11,338 nt of DNA from JBFJVZ01 sp041623895 (GTDB taxonomy: Bacteria > Planctomycetota > Planctomycetia > Pirellulales > Pirellulaceae), in contig JBFJVZ010000253.1 in NCBI GenBank assembly GCA_041623895.1, positions 1-11,338 of the forward strand, read 5' to 3'. The notes under the pieces were generated by a model. That model worked only from the letters and a program-made list of their open reading frames with translations, made no database searches and had not been told where the DNA came from. Below, piece after piece: positions 1-6,539 of the stretch; positions within the stretch are counted from its first letter, which is position 1, and every line of letters starts with the position of its first letter. Made by a program: the position numbers and the translations under genes.

Positions 1-13
1 AAGTTTCGCATTT

Positions 14-99
14 CGATAGTGCCGGAGGCACGGCAGCCTATAGTCTGGGGCGCGAGCCCGGCGCGAGCCCCAGGCTTGATGCTATCGCCGCTCCGCGGC
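14..99. repeat. Nested inverted-repeat intergenic element
   Basis: Several perfect pairings nest here. The outer arms are CGATAG (14-19) and CTATCG (82-87). A GTGCC/GGCAC hairpin (19-31, loop GGA), AGCCT (35-39)/AGGCT (72-76), CTGGGGC (45-51)/GCCCCAG (67-73) and GCCGC/GCGGC (87-99, loop TCC) lie with them; some share bases and so are alternatives. The centre holds a perfect 11-bp tandem duplication GGCGCGAGCCC (49-59 and 60-70). A second hairpin with the same GTGCC/GGCAC stem lies at 214-226 (loop TTA). The form suggests a dispersed REP-like intergenic repeat of planctomycete genomes; that membership is inference. The rest of 1-252 shows no gene. Confidence 0.55.
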
Positions 100-252
100 C
101 AAAAATAGCGCAGTCTTCAAAAAGCACGCTTCGGGTTACCAAAAACACCATGTTTCAGACAAAAGCGCAACTTCAAAACTGACGCGTCGGGTGAGGATTT
201 CGTTGTGCTTTTTGTGCCTTAGGCACGGTAGGCGATTGGCGTGGCAACCCGA

Positions 253-882
253 TCAAAGCTGTAACTCAGCTTCCGAAGATGCCTTCCATGAATCGCGCAA
301 GGCTTCCAACTTCCGTTCGACTGTTCTTCGCGCACAGTTCAGTTTCTCGGCGATTTCCGTGTTGTGGTAACCTTCCAGACGAAGCAACACGATCTGCCTG
401 GCACGTTCGTCGTCAATCGATCTAAGCAACTCTTCGGTGGTTTCCGCAACTTCAGCTGCCAGTTCAGGCGTCGGCTCGGCTCCCAATACATCAGCGATTC
501 CAAAGGCCCTTTCACCCTGATCAGCTGCGTCGCCGAAAACCGATTCGCCTCGAACCTTTCCGCCACCTCGCTTCAGTCGTTTTTCTTTCCGCTGTTGCGC
601 GTATATCTTCCGCGCGGTAATCGTCAGCAACAGCTTCCACAGTTCCTCGCGGCCTTCCAGTCCGTCGAAGCGTCCCTCTTCCATGCCGTGACAGAAGCTA
701 TGCATCGCACTGAGTGCAACATCCTCTTCATCGTAGGAACGACCCGCTGAGGCATTCTGAAGTTTGCGACGAGCGTAGCCGACAAGCTTGTTGAAATACT
801 CCTGCCAAATACGATCGGCCGCCGAGCGATCGCCCTGGCTTAACTGGTCAATCCACACCGTGATCGCGTCTTCTTCGGACAT
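253..882 (-). CDS. ECF-type RNA polymerase sigma factor (planctomycete PF07638-like)
   Basis: A 209-residue sigma-70 family protein that would direct RNA polymerase to a specific promoter set. Region 2 spans roughly residues 20-100 and contains the stretch DEEDVALSAMHSF (51-63), which I associate with planctomycete ECF factors of the Sigma70_ECF (PF07638) type. A basic, low-complexity linker (about 98-150) follows. Region 4 (about 155-200) has a helix-turn-helix at GYHNTEIAEKLNCARRTVERK's positions 171-191, which would read the -35 element. The ATG start has GGGAG about 10 nt upstream. No anti-sigma factor or kinase partner is visible next to it. It lies downstream of the cysteine-rich gene on the same strand but beyond a terminator, so it is probably transcribed separately. 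Targets cannot be told from this sequence. Confidence 0.88.
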   Translation of the reverse strand: MSEEDAITVWIDQLSQGDRSAADRIWQEYFNKLVGYARRKLQNASAGRSYDEEDVALSAMHSFCHGMEEGRFDGLEGREELWKLLLTITARKIYAQQRKEKRLKRGGGKVRGESVFGDAADQGERAFGIADVLGAEPTPELAAEVAETTEELLRSIDDERARQIVLLRLEGYHNTEIAEKLNCARRTVERKLEALRDSWKASSEAELQL

Positions 883-1035
883 GAACCTGTTGCTCCCGCG
901 TGATTCTCATTACAGAAGAAAAGATTGTGTCCGACAGGCCGGCTTGACGCAAACTGCCGCACAGCCTGAAAGGTTAATTCGGAGAGGTGGCAGATCATGG
1001 AAGTATCCGCCGGAATCTGTGCTCGGGCCCCAACG

Positions 1036-1062
1036 AAAAAGGGGGACTCGTCGGAGTCCCCC
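1036..1062 (-). terminator. Intrinsic terminator of the cysteine-rich gene
   Basis: A perfect 9-bp stem, GGGGGACTC (1041-1049) with GAGTCCCCC (1054-1062), closes a 4-nt loop. On the plus strand it is preceded by AAAAA (1036-1040), so a minus-strand transcript reads stem-loop then UUUUU. It lies about 30 nt past the stop of the minus-strand gene at 1093-1563 and separates that gene from the sigma factor gene. Confidence 0.88.
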
Positions 1063-1092
1063 TGGCGATGACATTTCCGTCAACAGAAAGTT

Positions 1093-1563
1093 CTACCAGC
1101 GGCCGAATAAGGATCGCCTCGGTGAACAAGTCACCGGCTCACAGCAGACCGGCTCGCAGTAACTGATCACCGGCGCGGGGCACCACACCGGAGCCGGGCA
1201 ACAGACGGGCGGCGGGCAACAGACGGGCGCCGGAAGTGGTTGACAACACGTCGTTGGCGGCGGGCAACAAGGCGGCTCGGGCGGACAACAAGGCGGAGCA
1301 GGTGGACAAGGAATGAAGGGCGGTGGTGGCGGTTGGACTGGGGGTACTGTGATCTCAACCGTGGTGCCGGCTGTGGCCGTAGATTCCACTGTCTCCACCG
1401 TTTCCGTTGCCGGCTCCTCGGGTACCAGTCTGAATTTCGGTTGAGCCTGACCGGCTGCCGGAGCCGCGGCACCTTCCTCCTGCGCTGCCCCCTCACTACA
1501 CATCGCGAGCGTCAAAACGCTCATCAAACAAGCTATTCCCAACCAACGCAATTGTCTCAACAT
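1093..1563 (-). CDS. Secreted proline-rich, cysteine-pair repeat protein
   Basis: A 156-residue protein of unknown function. An N-terminal signal peptide (hydrophobic residues about 8-21) probably ends near A27. Residue C22 is preceded by LAM, a poor lipobox, so lipidation is doubtful. An acidic, Thr/Val-rich linker (about 45-74) is followed by a proline run. Residues 86-146 hold 16 cysteines, mostly as CC pairs at 92-93, 99-100, 106-107, 115-116, 121-122 and 140-141, separated by Pro-rich spacers with a 7-residue period in the first three. The basic tail is RRSLFGRW; similar tails occur, from memory, on other small secreted planctomycete proteins. Such composition suggests a disulfide-crosslinked surface or cell-wall component, possibly metal-binding; both are inference. 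The ORF is intact and followed by a terminator. Confidence 0.75.
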   Translation of the reverse strand: MLRQLRWLGIACLMSVLTLAMCSEGAAQEEGAAAPAAGQAQPKFRLVPEEPATETVETVESTATAGTTVEITVPPVQPPPPPFIPCPPAPPCCPPEPPCCPPPTTCCQPLPAPVCCPPPVCCPAPVWCPAPVISYCEPVCCEPVTCSPRRSLFGRW

Positions 1564-1815
1564 GTTTCACCACCAGTTGCAAGAACCTCGAAATTCACGA
1601 GCCGGAAGAGCCCCCCGGCCGAGAGCGGACTGTAATTTGCCGTATCTGAGAATCAAGATCCCGAACCCGCAATCTAAAAAAAACCACGTTGTATTCTCAA
1701 ATCCCCGATCTCTGGTGAACAGCCGCTCATTGGCGCGACAGGGTGCCAATCCCCCGGGTTTTGTGCAAAAAAGCGGTGCGAGCGTCCCCGCGGCGAAACG
1801 ATTCGACACCACCCT

Positions 1816-1840
1816 GAGACTGGACATGCGAGACTGGACA
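1816..1840. repeat. 11-bp direct repeat pair
   Basis: GAGACTGGACA occurs perfectly at 1816-1826 and 1830-1840 with a 3-nt spacer (period 14). It lies in the divergent spacer about 250 bp from the cysteine-rich start and 475 bp from the next gene. It could be a protein-binding site or chance duplication. Confidence 0.5.
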
Positions 1841-2304
1841 GGAGCGACGACGTGTGGAACAGGACTCAAAAACCCGGATGTGAAGGGAAGGCGGACCAAG
1901 CACCCCGAGCCCAACGCCGTGAAGCATTCCGTAAATAGGATCGTTGATGACATTCCCCTGCCGCTGACGCCCATCTGAAGCTGACACGTTCAAGCAGCAT
2001 GATCATGATCGAGGAGAGGATTGACGAAGGTATCCCTCACTGATGCTCATTCGCTCCGGATTAATCTTTTGCGGCGTTTCCCAAACTTTCGCTGTCAAGT
2101 AGCGGCTCGAAACGCATGATTCAAACTAATTTGAAAATAATCCCTGCGAAGCTGTCGTGGCGGTGATGCGACGGACATAATACTTCGGAGTCGCAGTCTG
2201 TTGTGTAATGGCCGCGGCCAAACCCTTCCTGACCTGTATTGTTTGCGATCATGTCGTCGCAGGAACAGCAGGCTGTTGATTAGATTCAATCCCCTTTAGA
2301 ACTT

Positions 2305-2308
2305 GGAG
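2305..2308 (+). promoter_or_regulatory. Ribosome binding site that decides the GTG start at 2317
   Basis: GGAG lies 8 nt before the GTG codon, a normal spacing, and 17 nt before the alternative ATG at 2326. Both starts leave a usable signal peptide. Confidence 0.6.
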
Positions 2309-2316
2309 CGAGAACC

Positions 2317-3339
2317 GTGAACGTCATGAGAACCCTATTACTAATCCCCATGTTGACGGCGGTGACGTTGACTGGCATCGCACGAGGCGACGATCGTGCC
2401 GATATGCTAGCGCAGTTTGCCGCACTGGAAGCAGAAACAATGACGGCGATGAAGTCCGGCAACATTCAGTCGGTCGAAGCCTCCTTGGGTAACACGAAGT
2501 TTCGTCTGGTCGGCCAGGGCACGATACCAACTCAAGGATGCCTGGCGGTCAAAATCTGGGGCCAGCTGGTTAATCCCGATGGTACGCTCGGGCCGTACGT
2601 TAACTTGACAAAGCACAAGTGGCAGCGGAAGGAACGCTTCTACATGTGGTTGCAAACCGCCGTGCCGATCCAGCTCTCCTTCTTCCAGAACTTTCCCGAA
2701 GGCCGACCCAAGTCGAAGCAGATTTCCCCCGATCCTGCGTTTCCTGATACCTTTTCAACCATCATGCCGGGAGCACCTTACAAGTTCCCCGTCTTGATCG
2801 AAATGGATGACGATCTCCGCGATGAGCAAATGGGAATCGTAGTTGTACGAGCGGATTCGCAGATCCTGCCGATCAACGGTGGAACCGCGACCGCCACCGC
2901 TGGTACGACCGGCGCATCAGCCAACGCAACCACGATCATCAACGGTGCGACTTTGCCTGCGGGTTCTCAAGTCAGCATCTCGACCTTCGCCCAATCCTCG
3001 GCCAACGTTACCCAGACAACTCGAGCGGCGACCCAACCAGCGGGCGGAACAACGACCGCAGGAGCGTCAGCAAACAGCCTGGCCGGAGTGACTGGCCCCG
3101 GCGGCACGCTGAAATCGCGTGTGGCTCAGGACACCCAAAAAGCGTTTGCCAGTATTTACGACGCAGCACAGAACTCGCCCGCCACCAAGGGACGAATGAA
3201 GTTGCGATTGGTTGCCCCGCCACCCCCACAGGCACCGCCAACCGCATCGCCAGTGCCCGGCAACATTGACGATGTCTCCACGGTCTTGATGGGACCAGGC
3301 AACATCGCACAGATCGAGTTGACGCTGTTCAAGGACTGA
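2317..3339 (+). CDS. Secreted DUF4384-like protein of unknown function
   Basis: A 340-residue exported protein. The GTG start at 2317 is chosen because GGAG (2305-2308) lies 8 nt upstream; the in-frame ATG at 2326 is too far from it at 17 nt. A signal peptide (hydrophobic 5-20) probably ends near G24. Residues about 70-180 are the best-defined part: a WGQLVNPDG stretch, then FYMWLQTAVPIQLSFFQNFP, then a proline-rich turn, then FPVLIEMDDDLRDE (157-170). This layout resembles DUF4384, a beta domain often found fused or adjacent to bacterial caspase-like peptidases; the match is from memory and needs a profile search. Residues about 188-262 form a Thr/Ala/Ser-rich linker, and 300-315 are Pro-rich. 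The gene is followed by a terminator, then the caspase/serpin pair on the same strand, which suggests shared function but separate transcription. Confidence 0.72.
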   Translation: MNVMRTLLLIPMLTAVTLTGIARGDDRADMLAQFAALEAETMTAMKSGNIQSVEASLGNTKFRLVGQGTIPTQGCLAVKIWGQLVNPDGTLGPYVNLTKHKWQRKERFYMWLQTAVPIQLSFFQNFPEGRPKSKQISPDPAFPDTFSTIMPGAPYKFPVLIEMDDDLRDEQMGIVVVRADSQILPINGGTATATAGTTGASANATTIINGATLPAGSQVSISTFAQSSANVTQTTRAATQPAGGTTTAGASANSLAGVTGPGGTLKSRVAQDTQKAFASIYDAAQNSPATKGRMKLRLVAPPPPQAPPTASPVPGNIDDVSTVLMGPGNIAQIELTLFKD

Positions 3340-3354
3340 TTTGATGTCTGGTTT

Positions 3355-3382
3355 GCGGGCCGGTCGATCGTGACCGGCCCGC
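3355..3382 (+). terminator. Strong hairpin, probable terminator after the DUF4384-like gene
   Basis: A perfect 11-bp GC-rich stem, GCGGGCCGGTC (3355-3365) with GACCGGCCCGC (3372-3382), closes a 6-nt loop. It starts 15 nt after the stop codon and is followed within ten bases by a U-rich stretch (ATTGTTTTGCTTT). The U tract is interrupted and slightly distant, so termination may be partial, which would let some transcript reach the caspase gene. Confidence 0.72.
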
Positions 3383-3451
3383 CAGCGATTGTTTTGCTTT
3401 GAGCCACTCGCGTACGCACGACAAGGACGCGATCCACACCCCACCAAATGC

Positions 3452-3491
3452 AGTGCACCACAACGTCGATTAGTGCACCACAAAGTCGATT
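3452..3491. repeat. Two tandem 20-bp repeats upstream of the caspase-like gene
   Basis: The unit AGTGCACCACAACGTCGATT (3452-3471) is followed directly by a copy differing at one base (3472-3491). Each unit contains the palindrome GTGCAC. The array ends 29 bp before the ATG at 3521. A hairpin GTCGAT/ATCGAC (3485-3490 with 3496-3501) overlaps its end. Head-to-tail sites about two helical turns apart, next to the start of an operon, suggest an operator; chance duplication is possible. Confidence 0.6.
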
Positions 3492-3520
3492 GTTGATCGA
3501 CGGTTCACGAGGGACTGACC

Positions 3521-4585
3521 ATGCTACGCTTCTTATTTCGCGTCCGATATCCGGCCCTGCTGCTCGCCCTCGCCGCACTATGGAACCCCGGCCTCGCTGA
3601 TGGTGCCAATCTGCACGTGATCATTGCCGCGGATACGTCACCGCAGGCTGGTCTTGGTGGAGATGTCGTGGTGGACAAGAAGTCGATCAAACGATTGTTT
3701 GAGGATCATGTGCCGGCTGCACAACTGCGTCTACAGGTGGTGAAAGAACCGCTCAGCACACAAAACATTGTGCAAGCGGTCAATGGCCTGAGAGTGACGG
3801 CCCAAGAAGACTCCATTGTGTTTTATTACACCGGTCATGGCGCATACGATGAAGCAAAGGGACACTTCTTCGATCTTGCCGCTACTAATCAACAACTGCT
3901 TCGAAGACATTTAAAGCAGGCATTGATCAAACACGAGCCGAGAACGGCAGTCTTGATTACGGATTGCTGCGCAGCGGGGGCGAAATTCAAGGGAAACGTG
4001 AAAGCCGTCCATGTGCCGGCTAATCCAAGGCAAATCTCGCCACTTCTTAAGCATCTCCTTTTTGATCGCTGTGGGATTATCGACATCACATCTTCCAAGC
4101 CAGGCGAGGTTTCGCTTACCCGCGGCGACGGAAAGGGCTCTTTGTTCACCTATCCGTTCGTGACGTACCTCGATAAGAACTCACAAAAGATCCTTTCATG
4201 GGAAAAGATCATTGAAGACGTGAAAGCAACGGTCCAAAGTGACTTCGATCGCGTGACGAAGAAAAAGGGGGTCGACACCGATGGCGACAGAAGTCCGGAT
4301 CAATTCACGCAAACCGTTTATCCGTTCGTTTTGACGCCGACACTTGGAATGCGCGTTAAATTTCAAAACGGAAATTTGGTGATCACCGAGGTACTGCCGC
4401 TCAGCCCAGCGTTTCACGCCGGGCTTGAAGTGGGTGATCACTTGCTTGAAATCAACGGCCAACGACTGCCCAGCGAACAAGCCTACAGCACAGCCGTTGA
4501 TAATTCGCCGAGAAAAATGGTCCTCAAGGTCCATGACCCGGACAAGGGAATCAATGGAACACCGACGGCGATACTCAATCCTTAA
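3521..4585 (+). CDS. Secreted caspase-like (peptidase C14) protease with C-terminal PDZ domain
   Basis: A 354-residue exported cysteine peptidase. GAGGG (3509-3513) lies 7 nt before the ATG. A signal peptide (hydrophobic 10-22) ends near A26. The caspase fold spans about 30-270. The strand SIVFYYTGHG (98-107) supplies catalytic His106, and AVLITDCCAAG (143-153) supplies the nucleophile, best aligned as Cys150 of a DxCxxG-type motif. Caspase-fold enzymes cut after Asp, Lys or Arg; which applies here cannot be read from sequence. A PDZ domain follows at about 272-342 (LGMRV carboxylate-loop region, then SPAFHAGLEVGDHLLEING), likely to bind C-terminal or internal peptides of substrates or partners. 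Both catalytic residues are present, so activity is expected. The serpin gene starts 22 nt downstream, implying one mRNA and a protease and inhibitor pairing. Confidence 0.88.
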   Translation: MLRFLFRVRYPALLLALAALWNPGLADGANLHVIIAADTSPQAGLGGDVVVDKKSIKRLFEDHVPAAQLRLQVVKEPLSTQNIVQAVNGLRVTAQEDSIVFYYTGHGAYDEAKGHFFDLAATNQQLLRRHLKQALIKHEPRTAVLITDCCAAGAKFKGNVKAVHVPANPRQISPLLKHLLFDRCGIIDITSSKPGEVSLTRGDGKGSLFTYPFVTYLDKNSQKILSWEKIIEDVKATVQSDFDRVTKKKGVDTDGDRSPDQFTQTVYPFVLTPTLGMRVKFQNGNLVITEVLPLSPAFHAGLEVGDHLLEINGQRLPSEQAYSTAVDNSPRKMVLKVHDPDKGINGTPTAILNP

Positions 4586-4607
4586 CCTCTCGCGACGAGC
4601 TAAACCG

Positions 4608-6050
4608 ATGTATTCAAACGCACTTTCCGGCCGCTGGGCTTTCTGTCTGCTCGCTTGTGCCGCCACGCTGGGCTACATGCCCTCGCCCAACATCGCGGTA
4701 GCGGACCAGCCTGTTGAGTTACCCAAAGCTGTCAATCAATTCGCTGACGGCTTATATCACGGGCTTGGCGATCGGGACAATCTGGTCTACTCGCCGGCTA
4801 GTTTGGTAACCGCCATGGGAATGGCTTACGCCGGATCCGCTGGCGATACCGCGGCCGAGATGGCCAAAGTCCTTCATGTCACGACCGCCCCAGGTGAAAT
4901 TCATGACTTGTTCGGCAAATTGGCGACCAGGATTCCCGGACCCGATAGTCCCATCTTTGGGGCGCGATGTCAGGAGAACAAGGGAATTGGATTGCTGGTG
5001 ACCCAGGTGATTCCTGCTATGGCGGCCGACAGAGCCGGATTAAAAGTCAAGGATGTCATTCTCGCGCTCAATGGCGTCCCGATGCGGACCGAAAAAGATT
5101 GGTCCGAAGGAATCGACAAGGCAGGTCAGAAACTGGACGTTCAATGGTTGAGCTTCGAGAACGGCAAGGTGATGGAACGCAGCATCAAGCTGGGTTCGGA
5201 TTACCTGAAAACCACCAACGCCATCTGGGCTCAAAAGGGCTACCCGCTGAAACCGCAGTATGTCGATGTCATCAAACAAGGATTTGACGGGAAAGTTGAG
5301 AACGTCGATTTCAAAGCCGATTCAGACTCGGCACGCAAGACCATCAACAGCTGGATCAGCCAAGAAACAGACGGCAAGATTTCCGATCTCTTGTCGCCGA
5401 AATCTGTCTCCAGCGACGCACGTCTGGTGTTGACGAATACCGTGAACTTCAAGGGGCTCTGGCAGAAACCGTTTCCCAAGTCCGACGATAAATTCGATTG
5501 GGTCAATGATGCAAAGACACAGCAGGTGCCGGTGATGAGATTAACCGACAGTTTCCGGTACGTGGAGAATGATCGTTTTCAGGCACTGGAGTTGGCCTAC
5601 ACCGACAACCCGATGGTGATGGTCGTGGTGCTTCCCCGCAAAGAACAAGCTTGGTCCGAATTTCGCAAGCGTCTTGCCCTGTCTGAAATCGCCGCCCTCC
5701 GCGAGACCATGCAACCGACTCGTGTTCGCGTTGAAATGCCGAAGTTCTCGTTTCCGCAACAGATCTCGATGCGCGAGCACCTGGAAGACAAGATGCCGGC
5801 AGCCTTTTCCGATAAAGCCGACTTTAGCGGGATCACTGAATCGGACGACCTGCAGCTGCACGACATTGTTCACCAGGCATTCATCTCGGTGGATGAAGTT
5901 GGCACCGAAGCTTCCGCCGCCTCGGCTGTCGTGATCGGCATCAAATCGCGAGCCGACGCCGAGTTTCTGGCCAATCGTCCCTTTGTCTTCCTACTGGTCG
6001 ACCGCCGCAGCGGAGTGACCTGGTTCGCCGGACAGTTGTACCAACCCTGA
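4608..6050 (+). CDS. Secreted serpin with an inserted PDZ domain
   Basis: A 480-residue serine/cysteine protease inhibitor of the serpin family, larger than the usual 350-400. I start at ATG 4608, which yields a signal peptide ending AVA (30-32); a longer frame reaching back to 4425 overlaps the caspase gene by 161 bp and lacks a signal. Serpin core begins about 38 (LVYSPASLVTAMGMAYAGS at 59-77). A PDZ domain sits at about 117-197 (GIGL, then DRAGLKVKDVILALNG), between the helix-D region and strand 2A (TTNAIWAQKGYPL at 202-214). The rest is standard serpin, including LVLTNTVNFKGLWQKPF (273-289). The reactive loop (430-452) has an inhibitory-type hinge GTEASAASA, and alignment to P15 Gly432 puts P1 at Lys446 and P1' at Ser447. 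The C-terminus PFVFLLVDRRSGVTWFAGQL is typical. Ribosome site is weak, so coupling to the upstream gene is likely. Confidence 0.9.
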   Translation: MYSNALSGRWAFCLLACAATLGYMPSPNIAVADQPVELPKAVNQFADGLYHGLGDRDNLVYSPASLVTAMGMAYAGSAGDTAAEMAKVLHVTTAPGEIHDLFGKLATRIPGPDSPIFGARCQENKGIGLLVTQVIPAMAADRAGLKVKDVILALNGVPMRTEKDWSEGIDKAGQKLDVQWLSFENGKVMERSIKLGSDYLKTTNAIWAQKGYPLKPQYVDVIKQGFDGKVENVDFKADSDSARKTINSWISQETDGKISDLLSPKSVSSDARLVLTNTVNFKGLWQKPFPKSDDKFDWVNDAKTQQVPVMRLTDSFRYVENDRFQALELAYTDNPMVMVVVLPRKEQAWSEFRKRLALSEIAALRETMQPTRVRVEMPKFSFPQQISMREHLEDKMPAAFSDKADFSGITESDDLQLHDIVHQAFISVDEVGTEASAASAVVIGIKSRADAEFLANRPFVFLLVDRRSGVTWFAGQLYQP

Positions 6051-6539
6051 GTCTTATTTGCCGACTGCGGAGGGGGCTGGGCAGAGCCAAAAACCTGCCG
6101 GCTGAAAAGAAGAAATGCCTCCATTCAGCCAGTCATGGCTGGAACAAGATGAATGGGCGATGAGCAACTCCCGCCGATCAAAGGATGAAGGCGATCCGCG
6201 CAACCGAGCTTGCGGATGTTCTGTGTTCGCAGGTCAGGCAGTGGGATTGCGATTACTTTTACTTATTGTCACGCCATTGGCTGTGGTTTTTTGGTCCATC
6301 CCGGTTATTTGTCGGTCAACTACTTCGCCCTTCGTGAGTCGTTGGACGTAAGACATCGGAAAGAACGGACAACCGCAACTTACCCAACAGTCTCAGGCCC
6401 GGCTGGTGCAAGTGAAAAACGCGGTAGAAATGTGGCATCTCTGACGTCAAGATGCTACTTTGGTCCATCGTTACCTACGTCCTGTTATATGCATGCACAG
6501 AGTTGGGTGTGGCAGGCATACGTTCTCCGAGGACATGAA
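6051..6539. other. 489-bp intergenic region, no convincing gene
   Basis: A hairpin CAGCCA/TGGCTG (6126-6131 with 6136-6141, extendable by two pairs) lies 75 nt after the serpin stop but has no U tract, so I do not call it a terminator. A 78-codon frame (6115-6351) has a hydrophobic middle but no ribosome site and runs parallel to another open frame in the same bases, so it is probably spurious. The frame of the downstream FG-GAP gene stays open back to 6210, but that extension has unconvincing composition and no good start signal. The FG-GAP promoter should lie here; I could not place it. Confidence 0.5.
6529..6533 (+). promoter_or_regulatory. Ribosome binding site that decides the TTG start at 6540
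   Basis: GAGGA at 6529-6533 lies 6 nt before TTG 6540. Starting there gives a protein that begins with one lysine followed directly by a hydrophobic segment, which fits an exported or anchored protein. The nearest upstream in-frame ATG (6492) has no such site. Confidence 0.7.

Larger units (their letters stand above)
1564..2316. other. 753-bp divergent intergenic region, no convincing gene
   Basis: This region separates the minus-strand cysteine-rich gene from the plus-strand DUF4384-like gene and must carry both promoters, but I could not place a -10/-35 pair with confidence. It contains an 8-bp hairpin (1729-1736 with 1743-1750, one G-U pair, loop 1737-1742) and an 11-bp direct repeat GAGACTGGACA at 1816-1826 and 1830-1840. 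Open frames of 88-138 codons exist on both strands between 1562 and 1993, but they overlap, lack good ribosome sites, and have skewed Arg/Ser/Cys/Pro composition, so I do not call them. The stretch around 1685-1775 vaguely resembles dispersed intergenic repeats of Rhodopirellula; this is unverified. Confidence 0.5.

Noticed and set aside
1495..1501. Lipoprotein signal in the cysteine-rich protein (C22)
   Set aside because: The residue before the Cys is Met, which does not fit a lipobox; ordinary signal peptidase cleavage is more likely.
1567..1993. Minus-strand frames of 135 and 88 codons in the divergent spacer
   Set aside because: They overlap each other in different frames, run against a third open frame on the other strand, and have no start signals. 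They may derive from an intergenic repeat.
4425..4607. Longer serpin start at 4425
   Set aside because: It overlaps the PDZ end of the caspase gene by 161 bp and its residues look like an out-of-frame shadow; ATG 4608 gives a proper signal peptide.
6115..6351. 78-codon frame with a hydrophobic segment
   Set aside because: No ribosome site, no recognised similarity and an overlapping open frame; probably chance.
6210..6539. N-terminal extension of the FG-GAP protein
   Set aside because: Composition is unlike the rest of the protein, and a well-spaced ribosome site and membrane anchor support TTG 6540.
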